A program made the translations under genes and the position numbers. Shown here in pieces: positions 1 through 7,345 of a stretch of DNA of 12,085 bases. The DNA is from Irpex lacteus. Taxonomy: Eukaryota > Basidiomycota > Agaricomycetes > Polyporales > Irpicaceae. The notes below the pieces were generated by a model. The model was not told where the DNA came from. It did not search any database and saw nothing but the letters and a program-made list of their open reading frames with translations. The stretch lies in assembly GCA_001986395.2 (NCBI GenBank), contig MQVO02000276.1:1-12085 (forward strand), written 5' to 3'. Every line of letters begins with the position of its first letter. The stretch's first letter is position 1.

Positions 1-69
1 AATTAATTATCCCGCAATTATTAAAATTTAATTAAATTAAATTTTAATTAGAGCCTAGTTTTTTGGGGT
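1..69. repeat. Palindromic AT-rich repeat, copy 1 (inverted orientation, cut by window edge)
   Basis: Contains the modules of the dispersed repeat found in full at 2638-2724, but in the opposite orientation: AATTAATTATCCCG, then an AT-rich self-complementary block, then GAGCCTAGTTTTTTGGGG. The left hairpin arm is outside the window, so the copy may be longer. Confidence 0.85.
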
Positions 70-161
70 TGGGTAAAATTAATGCAATTTAATAGAAACC
101 CCTCGAAGGAAAATATAACTTCTTTTAAAGTTAAAATTATTTTTTTTACATTTTGGTTTAA

Positions 162-470
162 GATTTAAGAAATAAAACTTATGTTTTTCATTTCGGAAAA
201 AGATTTAACTTGGGAGTAACTCATTTCAGGTTTGCTTTAATTTTACAGACAAAAGGTACAAATGCCAATGGCAGCATGCAACACATGACAAATTATGCAT
301 CCAAAATAAAGCACAGAGTATCTAAGCTTGATCGGCTGGGGGTACCGCTTTATCTTATACCTAGGATACGGATGTTGTTATCCTTTTTTAATTTAAAAAA
401 AAAAGGAAGGGTTGAGAAACTAACAGTTACCAAATATCTTCCACAAATAACCTATGAAAAAAGTTATTAA
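162..470 (+). CDS. Unrecognised basic ORF (about 102 codons open)
   Basis: The frame is open from just after a TAA at 159-161 to a TAA at 468-470. There is no upstream ATG; TTG at 210 is a possible start, and the first ATGs lie well inside. The product would be basic and soluble-looking, with a Lys/Arg-rich C-terminal third (NLKKKGRVEKLTVTKY). I recognise no domain: LAGLIDADG, GIY-YIG, Rps3 and polymerase motifs are not visible. It lies 93 nt after a palindromic repeat that may have cut off its 5' part. A 3' fragment of an intron- or plasmid-borne gene is possible, but this is a guess. Confidence 0.35.
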   Translation, partial: DLRNKTYVFHFGKRFNLGVTHFRFALILQTKGTNANGSMQHMTNYASKIKHRVSKLDRLGVPLYLIPRIRMLLSFFNLKKKGRVEKLTVTKYLPQITYEKSY

Positions 471-523
471 AATTAATAAATAATTAAAATTTGAATATAT
501 TTAATTCAACGGGGGTATAAAAT

Positions 524-892
524 TTAATTAGATTGTTCGTTTAAACCTGTGAATTTAATTGCTCCAGATCCTATTTCAAGTACAAATCCTATAGTTAATA
601 CTACAAAAAAGATAAGTGCTACTGAGAAACCAAAAGTACCAACTTGATATAAAGAAACAGCAATAGGGAATAGAAGTAAAATTTCCAGATCAAAAACTAA
701 GAAAAGAATAGCTACTAAATAAAATTGAATTTGGAAAGTAGATCTTGTTTGCCCTGGGATTGCATTGTAACCACACTCATATGCAGATACTTTATTTTCA
801 TAAGGTACATGAGGTGCTAGTAAAAGATTTAGAGCTAATAATATTAAAGATAAAACAGGCACAAAAATAAATAACATAATAATATTGTTCAT
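524..892 (-). CDS. nad3: NADH-ubiquinone oxidoreductase chain 3 (nad3)
   Basis: Encodes 122 residues, normal for mitochondrial Nad3, a small membrane subunit of complex I near the quinone-binding junction. Seen: an N-terminal membrane segment (residues 4-26), then the loop [17 protein letters not shown] with the conserved Cys whose exposure marks the active/deactive transition in the family, then [12 protein letters not shown] and the helix [13 protein letters not shown] with its conserved acidic residues (Asp-x-Glu), and a third hydrophobic segment. The ATG (890-892) overlaps the nad2 TGA (889-891) as ATGA, so the two genes are co-transcribed and probably translationally coupled, as is common for fungal nad2-nad3. 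Leucine is mostly TTA (about 12 of 21) and the single Arg is AGA. No frame damage. Confidence 0.97.
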   Translation of the reverse strand: MNNIIMLFIFVPVLSLILLALNLLLAPHVPYENKVSAYECGYNAIPGQTRSTFQIQFYLVAILFLVFDLEILLLFPIAVSLYQVGTFGFSVALIFFVVLTIGFVLEIGSGAIKFTGLNEQSN

Positions 893-2513
893 TTAGTAAT
901 AAATAAAGATAAAGAAAGTAATTGAGTACTGTTTAGTAATATAGAAGGTTTTAATACAAAAAATAAAATTGATAAAGTTAAAGTAGATATTAAGAAACTA
1001 TGTAAATTACTTAATACTTTATTTTCTCCATTTTCAACCACTTCCACTTTTGTGGGCTGGGGATTAGAGTGTGTAATTGAAATATTATAATTTTCTGAGT
1101 GTAATATTTTTATAATTTTTAAATAATAACTAGCACTAATTACACTAACTATTATACAAACTATTGACATAAAGTAGTAACCACTTTGTATAGCAGAATA
1201 TAGTACAAATTGTTTTGAGAAGAACCCTAATAAAGGTGGTATACCTGCCATAGAGAATAGACAAATTGTTAAACTTACACTTAACAATGGATTTGAGAAA
1301 AATTGTCCTTTTAATTCAGAAATAAATTTTATATCTAATTCTTTTCCTTTATTATTAATAAAACTATTATTCTCCTCATCCTGCCCAATATCCACTTTAT
1401 GGCTGTGAGAGTATTTAGAAATATTTATAATATAACCTAAAGCTATAATTATTAAAAAGGTATCTAAATTTGTTAATGAATATTGAATAATATAGAATAA
1501 TAAGGAATCTATTGACTGTTCAGTATTTATAGCTATAGCTAATAACATAAATCCTACATGTGATATTGTACTATAAGCTAATAATCTTTTTATTTTAGAT
1601 TGTGCTAAACCTACTATTGTACCTATTATTAGAGATAATAATGAACTTAATAATAATATATTTTTTAAAACATATCCACTCCCCTCGTTAGAGGCAAGAG
1701 TATCTACTACTGTTCCTATTGATAATACACTACCAAATGATTCTAAGTGTGTGTATAATTCTAATAAAAAGATAACTATTGAGATTTTAGGCATTATAGT
1801 TAACCAAATTGTTACTATTGTAGGACTATCATCATACACATCAGGTGCCCAATTATGGAATGGTGCTGCACTGATTTTGAATAATAATCCTATGATTATA
1901 ATTATTATACCTAAATTTAATCCTTGTGTAATACTTGGACTATTTGATACTGAAACTAAACTATAGATTGATTCTAAATTTGTTAAACCAGTATAAGCAT
2001 AAACTAAACCAATTCCTAATAAGATTAAACAAGAAGATAATGAACCTAATAAAAAATATTTTAAACCTGCACTAGTAGCAGATTCTGAGTTTCTATATAA
2101 AGTAGCTAAAATATATACACCAAAAGATTGTAATTCTATACATAAATATAATGAAATTAAATCAAAAGATGATATTAATAAGGATGCTCCTAATGTACTA
2201 AATAATACTATTAAAGAGTATTGACCTGAATTATTATTTGAAACTATCTTATTTAAATTTAAATAAGGAGAAGCAATAAGAATTAGACCTGCAATAAAAA
2301 ATAAAATATATCAAATAATTGAGATACTGTAGAAACTTGAAATAAACCACTATAGATACCTATACCTGATCCAATTGCCTGAATATCAAAAGTATTAAAA
2401 GCTAATACTCCGGCATAAATAAATACTATAGCTGAAATTCTAGATAAAATAACCGGGGAAAGAGAATGTAGTGCAATAGCCACTATTAAGATCATTATAC
2501 TTATAAAGATCAT
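889..2513 (-). CDS. nad2: NADH-ubiquinone oxidoreductase chain 2 (nad2), with one frame break
   Basis: Membrane subunit of the proton-pumping arm of complex I. Starts at ATG 2511-2513 with a fungal-type N terminus ([20 protein letters not shown]) and is open to about 2296, where the reading frame must shift by -1. It then runs unbroken to the TGA at 889-891. Downstream landmarks typical of Nad2: [76 protein letters not shown] and [13 protein letters not shown]. With one nucleotide restored the span equals 541 codons plus stop, normal for fungal Nad2. The two visible Trp codons are TGG. An extra hydrophilic insert lies near 1320-1420 ([13 protein letters not shown]), as loops in fungal Nad2 often show. 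The break may be a base-call error, a mutation or programmed frameshifting; see the separate site at 2295-2301. Confidence 0.95.
2295..2301 (-). promoter_or_regulatory. Candidate -1 frameshift site in nad2 (T TTT TTA)
   Basis: On the coding strand the zero-frame codons are TAT TTT TTA TTG CAG GTC TAA. The heptamer T TTT TTA fits the classical X XXY YYZ slippery rule, and slipping back one base after TTA gives ATT GCA GGT CTA, exactly the frame that encodes the rest of Nad2. Without the shift translation stops four codons later. I do not see a strong stem directly downstream. A missing T in the six-T run would look the same. Confidence 0.4.
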
Positions 2514-2662
2514 TACTCTATTTTACTCTGCCTTACGAAGGAGGTCCCTTACCTCAAAAGTGGTCAAGTGAACGTGAACATTTAGAAGATGTAATTTATT
2601 ACTTCTTACAAATGAGAATACCTCTATCCAACGCCTTACCCAAAAAACTAGGCTCTAATTAA
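2507..2662 (+). CDS. Unrecognised short ORF, tail supplied by the repeat
   Basis: Open frame of 51 codons from just after a TAA at 2504-2506 to a TAA at 2660-2662, with no ATG near its 5' end. It reads as ordinary protein (PYEGGPLPQKWSSEREHLED, then VIYYFLQMRIP), and its last residues (KKLGSN) are encoded by the left arm of the palindromic repeat. It overlaps the nad2 start codon antisense by 7 nt. It looks like a displaced gene fragment interrupted by repeat insertion. I cannot assign a family. Confidence 0.3.
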   Translation, partial: RSLLYFTLPYEGGPLPQKWSSEREHLEDVIYYFLQMRIPLSNALPKKLGSN

Positions 2663-2724
2663 AATTTAATTTAATTAAATTTTAATAATACCGGGATAAT
2701 TAATTATAACTAGTTTTTTGGGGT
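2638..2724. repeat. Palindromic repeat, full-length reference copy
   Basis: Outer arms ACCCAAAAAACTAG (2638-2651) and CTAGTTTTTTGGGG (2710-2723) are inverted repeats of each other. Between them lie GGCTC, a 34-nt self-complementary AT block, and the module CCGGGATAATTAATTATAA. The transcript could fold into a long hairpin carrying a smaller one. Confidence 0.9.
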
Positions 2725-2865
2725 AAGTTTATGGTTAGGAAGAATTACTATCAATTTAAACTACCAATAAATATAGATACTGATCATTCCTTTTATTCCC
2801 AAATGGGGAATACGAAGGAGTATGGACAACCGTAGAATTAAAATATGCCCTTCCCCAAAAAACAT
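2725..2865 (+). other. Spacer between two repeats with short coding-like frames
   Basis: Two overlapping plus-strand frames are open here. One reads YYQFKLPINIDTDHSFYSQM and ends at a TAG near 2833. Another reads FPNGEYEGVW and then runs into the next repeat. The second loosely resembles a plasmid DNA polymerase palm segment (an 'NG-x-x-x-G' turn before an 'E-L-K-x-A' helix), but neither frame is long enough to decide. Treat as unassigned gene debris. Confidence 0.2.
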
Positions 2866-2918
2866 CCAAAAAACTAGGCTCGCAATCCCGGATAATTAAT
2901 TATAACTAGTTTTTTTTG
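2866..2918. repeat. Palindromic repeat, copy lacking the AT block
   Basis: Same outer arms as 2638-2724 (CCAAAAAACTAGGCTC on the left, CTAGTTTTTTTTG on the right) and the same module with CCCGGATAATTAATTATAA, but the 34-nt AT block is replaced by a few bases (GCAAT). Comparing the two copies shows that the AT block is a separable module. Confidence 0.88.
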
Positions 2919-3428
2919 TGGAGTGATAGAAAGTTAAGAATAAAATTTAATTAAGAAAACTAGGAGGGACATTACTTCTGGATAATAACTCTTAGATTAC
3001 TAAGACCTGTATCTACCTAACACTACACTAATCTAGACGAAGTACTACAAAATGCTTAAGTAATTCTTAGATATAACAGACCCTGTGAAGCTAGTAATTA
3101 TTCATATGTAGCCAATATCCACAAGTTATACTATAATACTCTCCTAGTAATAATTATCTATACTCTATGATATAAAATCTATTACAGTATCCCTACGAAA
3201 ATATATACTTTATAATTTAATGCCTCCCTACAAGTTATTAAGATCTTGTATGACTTATTACCATTATTTACTCTTGATGTAACTGGACTAATTAATTATC
3301 GCTGTATACCTTATCCTCTTCTAGTTTCTCTAGCTCTAATAATTATGAACAGTTATACTGTAGCAGGTATTTTTTAATTAAGAATACAACTCTAACAGCT
3401 TAACTTATTATATTCGTACTATCTATCA
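2919..3428. other. About 500 nt with nothing recognised
   Basis: Stops are frequent in all frames I read, and there is no tRNA cloverleaf or known protein motif. CTAG, CTAGTAAT and ACTCT tracts recur. A stretch near 3077-3092 (GACCCTGTGAAGCT) superficially resembles a large-subunit rRNA signature, but its flanks do not follow it. Confidence 0.5.
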
Positions 3429-3445
3429 TCATGTGGGGCCTCCCC

Positions 3446-3464
3446 TTATTAAAATAAAATTAAA
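3446..3464. repeat. AT-module fragment at the dpo breakpoint
   Basis: TTATTAAAATAAAATTAAA is shared with 5187-5205, 8577-8595, 8919-8937 and 10779-10797. It encodes the last aberrant residues (FNFILI) of the dpo fragment, so it marks where the polymerase homology ends. Confidence 0.75.
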
Positions 3465-3793
3465 CAGTATGTGGTAAGTTGGCATAAGAATAGGTATGAA
3501 TTTAAGAACTCTTTTATCACTATCATTCTTATCAATATTTTTAACTGCTCTAGTCTCTAAATCTAATGTTAATATTTTAGGTCTTTCAAAGTTAATAACA
3601 TCTTTTTTAATTGGTTTAATATAATTAACCTCTACATTTTCTTTGTAAAATACAAGTTCTCCTAATTCAAAATAGAAGATTTTAGTTTTTTTATTTTTCA
3701 TAAATAGTTCTTTTTAAAAGTAGATAGTTCTTTATTATTATTAAGTGATTCATCTTTAATTGTAAAATTAATTGGTTATTTAATAAAACAGAT

Positions 3794-3843
3794 ACCCAAA
3801 AAAAACTAGTTAGAATTAATTATAATTCCTAGTTTTTTGGGGT
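3794..3843. repeat. Palindromic repeat inserted in dpo
   Basis: Arms ACCCAAAAAAAACTAG and CTAGTTTTTTGGGGT flank TTAGAATTAATTATAATTC, itself nearly palindromic. It separates two stretches of dpo coding sequence, so it probably arrived after the polymerase gene was in place. Confidence 0.85.
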
Positions 3844-4865
3844 AGTAGTTGAAAAATCATCAATATTAATCATAAGAATAACGGTACTCTTCTATCATCT
3901 GATTTAATTTCATTACTAGCTATAGCATTTCTATAATCTCACATAAAATTAATGTTAGGTCATAAAGATAGATCCATTGTTGAAGGTATAGTTATAACCA
4001 TTAAACTTAAAATTGTATAAAGGATTTCTTTTACTTTTATTATCATTAGCTTAATAATATTTTGATCTAAACGGCTAATACTTTCATATTTAGTTCCAAT
4101 AATTTTATCCATAGGTTTAAAAGAGAACATAATATTACCAATTGGTAACCCTGATATAGGAGCGAAGAACTCTATTTCTTCAGCTTCTGAAAGAATATCA
4201 TAATATTCTTTATGTTTAAAAACAGATGCAAGAGATAAGAAAAGTGGACTGAAATCTTGTTTAATTGTAGAAGAAATTTGAACTGTTGAAGCAGATCTAA
4301 TATCTCCATTATCAAATTTAATTTTAAACATAATAGCGAAATATTTTTGTTTATATTGAGATTTAAACAAATGTATAAAATAAGCTAACTCATTTTTCAA
4401 GAATATTTACATCTATTTGTTGATAGTGAGTATTAGAAAATAAGTGTGTCAATGAGATTTAGGGTTACGATAAATGTAACCTAAGTTATGGTTAATTTTA
4501 CTATTTTTAACTGTGTAAGTTCTTGATTTATCAGTTTTCGGAGTTCCTCCGTCACTCTCAATTAAAGTATGATTTTTTGACATTGAAGAGTAAAAAGCTA
4601 CTTTTTTATGAGAAGAGAAATGAGTGATAAAAAGTAAAAGTAACTAGGTTGTGTGGCCGTACAAAAAGTGTAAAGGAATTAGGTGAACAAGCGATAAAAC
4701 CTGGACTTTTTGTTTTTGAAGTAGCTATAACAGGTGGACGATTTAAAGAAAGTTTTGTAAGATTGTTTTTATTCATGTTTTATTTTATTTTAATTTAAAA
4801 GCGAGTCCTTTAGTTGCATTGCTTGGGGTATCATTTTACCCAAATTATTCTATTTTATTTCATAA

Positions 4866-5110
4866 ACCGGGATTCCATCGGTCGTAAACCATGAAACTAT
4901 TTATAAGAGAATCTCTCTTAATAAACATACCGAAGGTGAAATATGGAAAATTAAACATCCATCTTCACTAAATAATCATACAATTCAACTTTTGAGGGAT
5001 TCTATTAATCCATTGATTGCTGTAAAAATTTAAAGAAACTCAGGTAGTGATAGTAAAAAAGCCTCTATAAATAGCAATATATAAACGAGTTATTAAAATT
5101 CATGCTCTTC
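4866..5110 (+). pseudogene. Homing-endonuclease C-terminal remnant (NUMOD3/NUMOD1-like)
   Basis: The frame from 4866 to the TAA at 5031-5033 contains LNKHTEGEIWKIKHPSSLN, similar to the K-H-(S/T)-E-E-T-x-x-K-I repeats (NUMOD3) that follow GIY-YIG or HNH nucleases, and ends INPLIAVKI, where a NUMOD1 segment normally begins. After the stop, another frame gives SKKASINSN near 5050-5076, resembling the 'A-x-x-I-N-S-N' helix of NUMOD1, again followed by stops. No catalytic domain is present. It lies on the plus strand, opposite the dpo remnant, and ends about 50 nt before the 56-nt repeat at 5161. Assignment is by pattern only. Confidence 0.5.
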
Positions 5111-5160
5111 TTAATTTAGCTATATGGGCAATATCGGCTAGCGTAGCAGGCAAACACACT

Positions 5161-5216
5161 TTGATAAAATACTAAAGAAAAGAACTTATTAAAATAAAAT
5201 TAAATTTTAATTAAAG
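5161..5216. repeat. 56-nt dispersed direct repeat, copy A
   Basis: Begins TTGATAAAATACTAAAG and ends with the AT module AAATTAAATTTTAATTAAAG. It matches 10753-10808 at 55 of 56 positions by eye (A/G at the seventh base). Both copies directly follow plus-strand coding debris. Confidence 0.92.
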
Positions 5217-5363
5217 CCTAAAAAGAATGTTTTAATTTATCTAGCTTAAAGAGCTTTTATTGTTTAACAATGCTTTAAAAAGTGCATCAGCCTTCCGTTT
5301 AGTACATAGATAGCTATAGGCTAGTATAGTGATATCTTATAAGTGGATAGTTAATCAACGATA

Positions 5364-5435
5364 CGCGATTGATGGGCTACGATCCCACATCTTCCCCCTT
5401 GACAAGGCGGTGCATTACCCATATGCTACAACCGC
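5364..5435 (-). tRNA. trnD(guc): tRNA-Asp (GTC)
   Basis: Acceptor GCGGTTG (5435-5429) pairs with CAATCGC (5371-5365), including one G-T pair, and the discriminator at 5364 reads G, as expected for Asp. The anticodon loop is TTGTCAA. The anticodon stem CCGCC/GGGGG has one central G-G mismatch. The T arm is GTGGG/CCCAT with an unusual loop ATCGTAG in place of TTCGAAT. The D stem is GCAT/TGCA-like. It lies downstream of cox3 on the same strand and probably marks the 3' processing point of that transcript. Confidence 0.85.
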
Positions 5436-5781
5436 TTTATTCTTAACCTTATTTTTAACCTTATTAGATGTCGTTTAAAATTAATACTATCTTACTAATA
5501 AACTATAGGTAGAAAGACAAGCACATTATATATTATATTACAACCGCTTCATTGTGAAGCTTATTAAAGAGTTAGTGAACCTATTGACGTCTTACTAGCA
5601 CACTAGAATACTAACACACTATCAATCCTTGGTTAAGGGTACAAAAGGTTGTATATACTATTACTAGTCTTATAAAGTATAGATTTAGAATACAAAAGGT
5701 TATATATACTATAACTAGTCTTAGAGAGTATAATTTAGTATAGATTAGTCTACGGGGTCTAGTGAAAGTATAAGTATAGTA
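5436..5781. other. cox3-trnD intergenic region
   Basis: No gene seen. It holds an imperfect direct repeat (5639-5742) and short inverted tracts such as CTTCATTGTGAAG (5547-5559). It forms the presumed 3' untranslated part of the cox3 transcript. Confidence 0.6.
5639..5742. repeat. Two-copy imperfect tandem repeat of about 51 nt
   Basis: The units at about 5640-5690 and 5691-5740 share TACAAAAGGTT, TATATACTAT and ACTAGTCTTA. The motif ACTATTACTAGYCTTATA also occurs at 6109-6126, inside the end of cox3 intron 1, so the units may derive from an intron 3' end. Confidence 0.75.
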
Positions 5782-6941
5782 TTAAGCAGCTCTCCACCAA
5801 TAGATAGATAGGTAAAGGGATAGCCATACTACGTCCACAAACGAATGATTGAATAAGTTGATTACATATGTTTTAATATGATCAAGACTGTGCCTTAATG
5901 CTTAGCAGTAGTTAGACGGTATAAATATAGATAGCCGTTGCAAATAGTATCTTTGCATAGAATTGATTAGTGTAGGCTAAGTAGTGCCAGTAAAGGATAA
6001 AAGCTTTTAGCCCAATGTGGTGAGTAGATGTAAAGTGGTAGTAGTAGAGACGTACTAGACCTACAGCTAGTGCAATTGTACCAACTAGTACATGGAAACC
6101 ATGGACAAACTATTACTAGCCTTATATTATCAATATTTTTTAATACAATTAAGACTATATTATCTAAATGTAATGTATAGTCGTTGTGCCTCTATTTATT
6201 TAAATAAAAATAAAGCTTTGTTTTATCAGTTAAGATCTTAACAAAATAGATTTAGTTAAAGAGCATAAAGGTTTACCCTGTTGCAAAGAATAAACAGCTA
6301 CCATAAGCACCGTCTGCCATAGAGAATCCAGCTACGTCATATTCAAGTCCTTGTAGAGCTGTAAAGATAATAGCTAGTACAACTGTTAGGAATAAACCAA
6401 TTAGAGCAGCTGAACGGTCTGACCGGAACATAGCATGGTGACCATATGTTACAGTAGCACCTGAGCTAATTAGTAGTAGTGTATTCATTAGAGGTACTGC
6501 CATTGGTGATAGTGCTGTTACACCTGCTGGCGGCCATTGTGACCCTAGTTCAACTGTATGTGCTAGACTTGAATGGAAATAAGCCCAAAAGCTTGATAGG
6601 AAGAAGCAAGCTTCTGTAACAACGAATAGGCTAACACCAAGTGATAGGCTGTGTTGTACAATCTTAGTATGGTGACCAAGGTATGTACCTTCCATGATAC
6701 AGTCAGCCCACCATAGAGCCATAGCAGTTGATGTGCTTAGTAGCCCAATAACAAGTAGTAGACCAGCCCCATCAAATGAGTTAAAGTACATAGCTGCGCT
6801 TGATAGCATCACTAGAATTGACCCTGATGTTAAAATAGGCCAAGGGCTTTTAAGTGTTAAATGGTGAGGGTGTGATTGATAGGCTGGACGTAGACCTAGA
6901 ATCGTCTTTGATTGGTTAAGACCGTTAAGCAATAGTGCCAT
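5782..6941 (-). CDS. cox3: Cytochrome c oxidase subunit 3 (cox3), three exons
   Basis: Core membrane subunit of complex IV. Exon 1 (6941-6275) begins ATG and encodes 222 residues, including LWWADCIMEGTYLGHHT, ACFFLSSFWAYFHSSLAHT with the conserved membrane Glu (VVTEACFF), LGSQWPPAGV and GYDV-type GLEYDVAGFSMADGAYGS, ending FFATG. Exon 2 (6105 to about 5983) continues in register with HGFHVLVGTIALAVGLVR, YHFT and LYWH. Exon 3 (about 5841-5782) supplies FVDVVWLSLYLSIYWWRAA and TAA. The joined product is about 282 residues, close to the usual 265-275. No frame break in any exon and all Trp are TGG. In exon 1 Leu is CTA 24 times against TTA 4 times, unlike nad2/nad3. It lies downstream of trnP and upstream of trnD. 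Confidence 0.95.
5842..5982 (-). ncRNA. cox3 intron 2, about 140 nt, possible reduced group I intron
   Basis: Interrupts cox3 between LYWH and FVDVVW, where the family has no gap. The boundary is ambiguous by one base: either exon CAC / intron ending in G, or exon CACT / intron ending in T. An internal stretch GCAACGGCTAT...ATACCGTC can pair and resembles a P7, and GCAAAGATACTATTTGC forms a stem. The stops in all frames exclude a translated insert. Group I identity is tentative because P3-P6 cannot be placed. Confidence 0.6.
6106..6274 (-). ncRNA. cox3 intron 1, 169-nt group I intron
   Basis: Splits the Phe codon of FATG-F-HGFH. The upstream exon ends in T and the intron ends in G, the group I rule. 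P7 is clear: CAACGACTATA (R element) pairs over seven bases with TATAGTC in AGATAATATAGTC (S element). No ORF. At 169 nt it is far below the usual 250-500 nt core. Confidence 0.8.
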
Positions 6942-6967
6942 GTTCGGTTTGTGTTTAATCTCCTTAG

Positions 6968-6992
6968 AGTAAAGAATTAGAAGCCCTTTACT
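6968..6992 (-). other. Stem-loop in the cox3 leader
   Basis: AGTAAAG (6968-6974) and CTTTACT (6986-6992) form a 7-bp stem about 25 nt before the cox3 ATG. Possibly a leader or processing structure; function inferred only from position. Confidence 0.45.
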
Positions 6993-7061
6993 ATATGTTG
7001 TTACATGTGTGTCTGTTAATGCAGTATTTTAGTTTTAGTTGTTATTAAAATAAGCATCGAC

Positions 7062-7138
7062 CCATTAAACTTTTTTTTTGACAGGATAGAGTGTTTAGAT
7101 ACCTTTTTTTATTTTAATAAAAAAAGGGAGTTTAATGG
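7062..7138. other. Large two-tier hairpin between trnP and cox3
   Basis: Outer arms CCATTAAACT (7062-7071) and AGTTTAATGG (7129-7138) match perfectly. Inside is a second stem CCTTTTTTTA / TAAAAAAAGG (7102-7111, 7118-7127) with a TTTTAA loop. It begins 3 nt from the 3' end of trnP. It may assist RNA processing, or be a mobile hairpin of the type also seen at 10621-10644. Confidence 0.75.
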
Positions 7139-7141
7139 ATG

Positions 7142-7215
7142 TCAGGTAGGTTGGACTCGAACCAACGATCTCCCATACCCAAAACGGGTAACTTAGACAA
7201 CTAGTCTACCACCTG
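7142..7215 (-). tRNA. trnP(ugg): tRNA-Pro (TGG)
   Basis: Acceptor CAGGTGG pairs with CTACCTG, discriminator A. D stem GACT/AGTT with a 9-nt loop; anticodon stem CCCGT/ATGGG with loop TTTGGGT (anticodon TGG); T arm GTTGG/CCAAC with loop TTCGAGT. 73 nt plus discriminator, and all four arms fold. It sits between nad1 and cox3 on the same strand, so tRNA excision would separate the two mRNAs. Confidence 0.92.
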
Positions 7216-7345
7216 GTTATATATTTTTACGTATATCTTATAACATAGATCTTTTAACGTAAATTAGTATTGATTAGATAGTATACATGCTCTATTATTT
7301 TACACATAGTATTAGACACATAAATTATACACATAGTAAAGGGGT

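Larger units (their letters stand above)
3429..4776 (-). pseudogene. dpo: Decayed plasmid-type family B DNA polymerase (dpo), N-terminal and exonuclease I part
   Basis: Protein-primed family B polymerases of linear mitochondrial plasmids copy the plasmid and often integrate into fungal mtDNA. Starting at ATG 4774-4776, coding-like segments follow in order with frame changes: NRPPVIATSKTKSPGF; SDGGTPKTDKSRTYTVKNSK leading to GYIYRNPKSHW; THYQQIDVNILEK; the long stretch 4397-3960 (KYFAIMFKIKFDNGDIRSAS); an extension beyond the TGA at 3957-3959 that reads well with TGA as Trp (LSLWPNINFMWDYR); and after a repeat insertion at 3794-3843, KDESLNNNKELSTF, then 3701-3429. The last segment carries the exonuclease I motif LTLDLETR (Asp-x-Glu). 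The gene stops shortly after, inside another repeat fragment (3446-3464). Exo II, exo III and the polymerase motifs are absent. Family assignment rests mainly on the DLETR segment and general resemblance. Not functional as read. Confidence 0.75.

Noticed and set aside
870..891. nad2 reading through its TGA with TGA as Trp
   Set aside because: The ATGA overlap with nad3 is a normal arrangement, the Nad2 C terminus is already of normal length, and the conserved genes here use only TGG for Trp.
1751..1966. Plus-strand ORF of 71 codons
   Set aside because: Lies antisense to conserved Nad2 sequence ([16 protein letters not shown]); a shadow.
3074..3095. Large-subunit rRNA-like string GACCCTGTGAAGCT
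   Set aside because: The neighbouring universally conserved LSU segments do not appear at the right distance on either side, so a chance match is more likely.
5984..6110. Translational bypass element instead of intron 2 in cox3
   Set aside because: Short non-coding inserts in some yeast mitochondrial genes are bypassed by ribosomes, but those are much shorter than 140 nt, and neighbouring insertions here show group I features.
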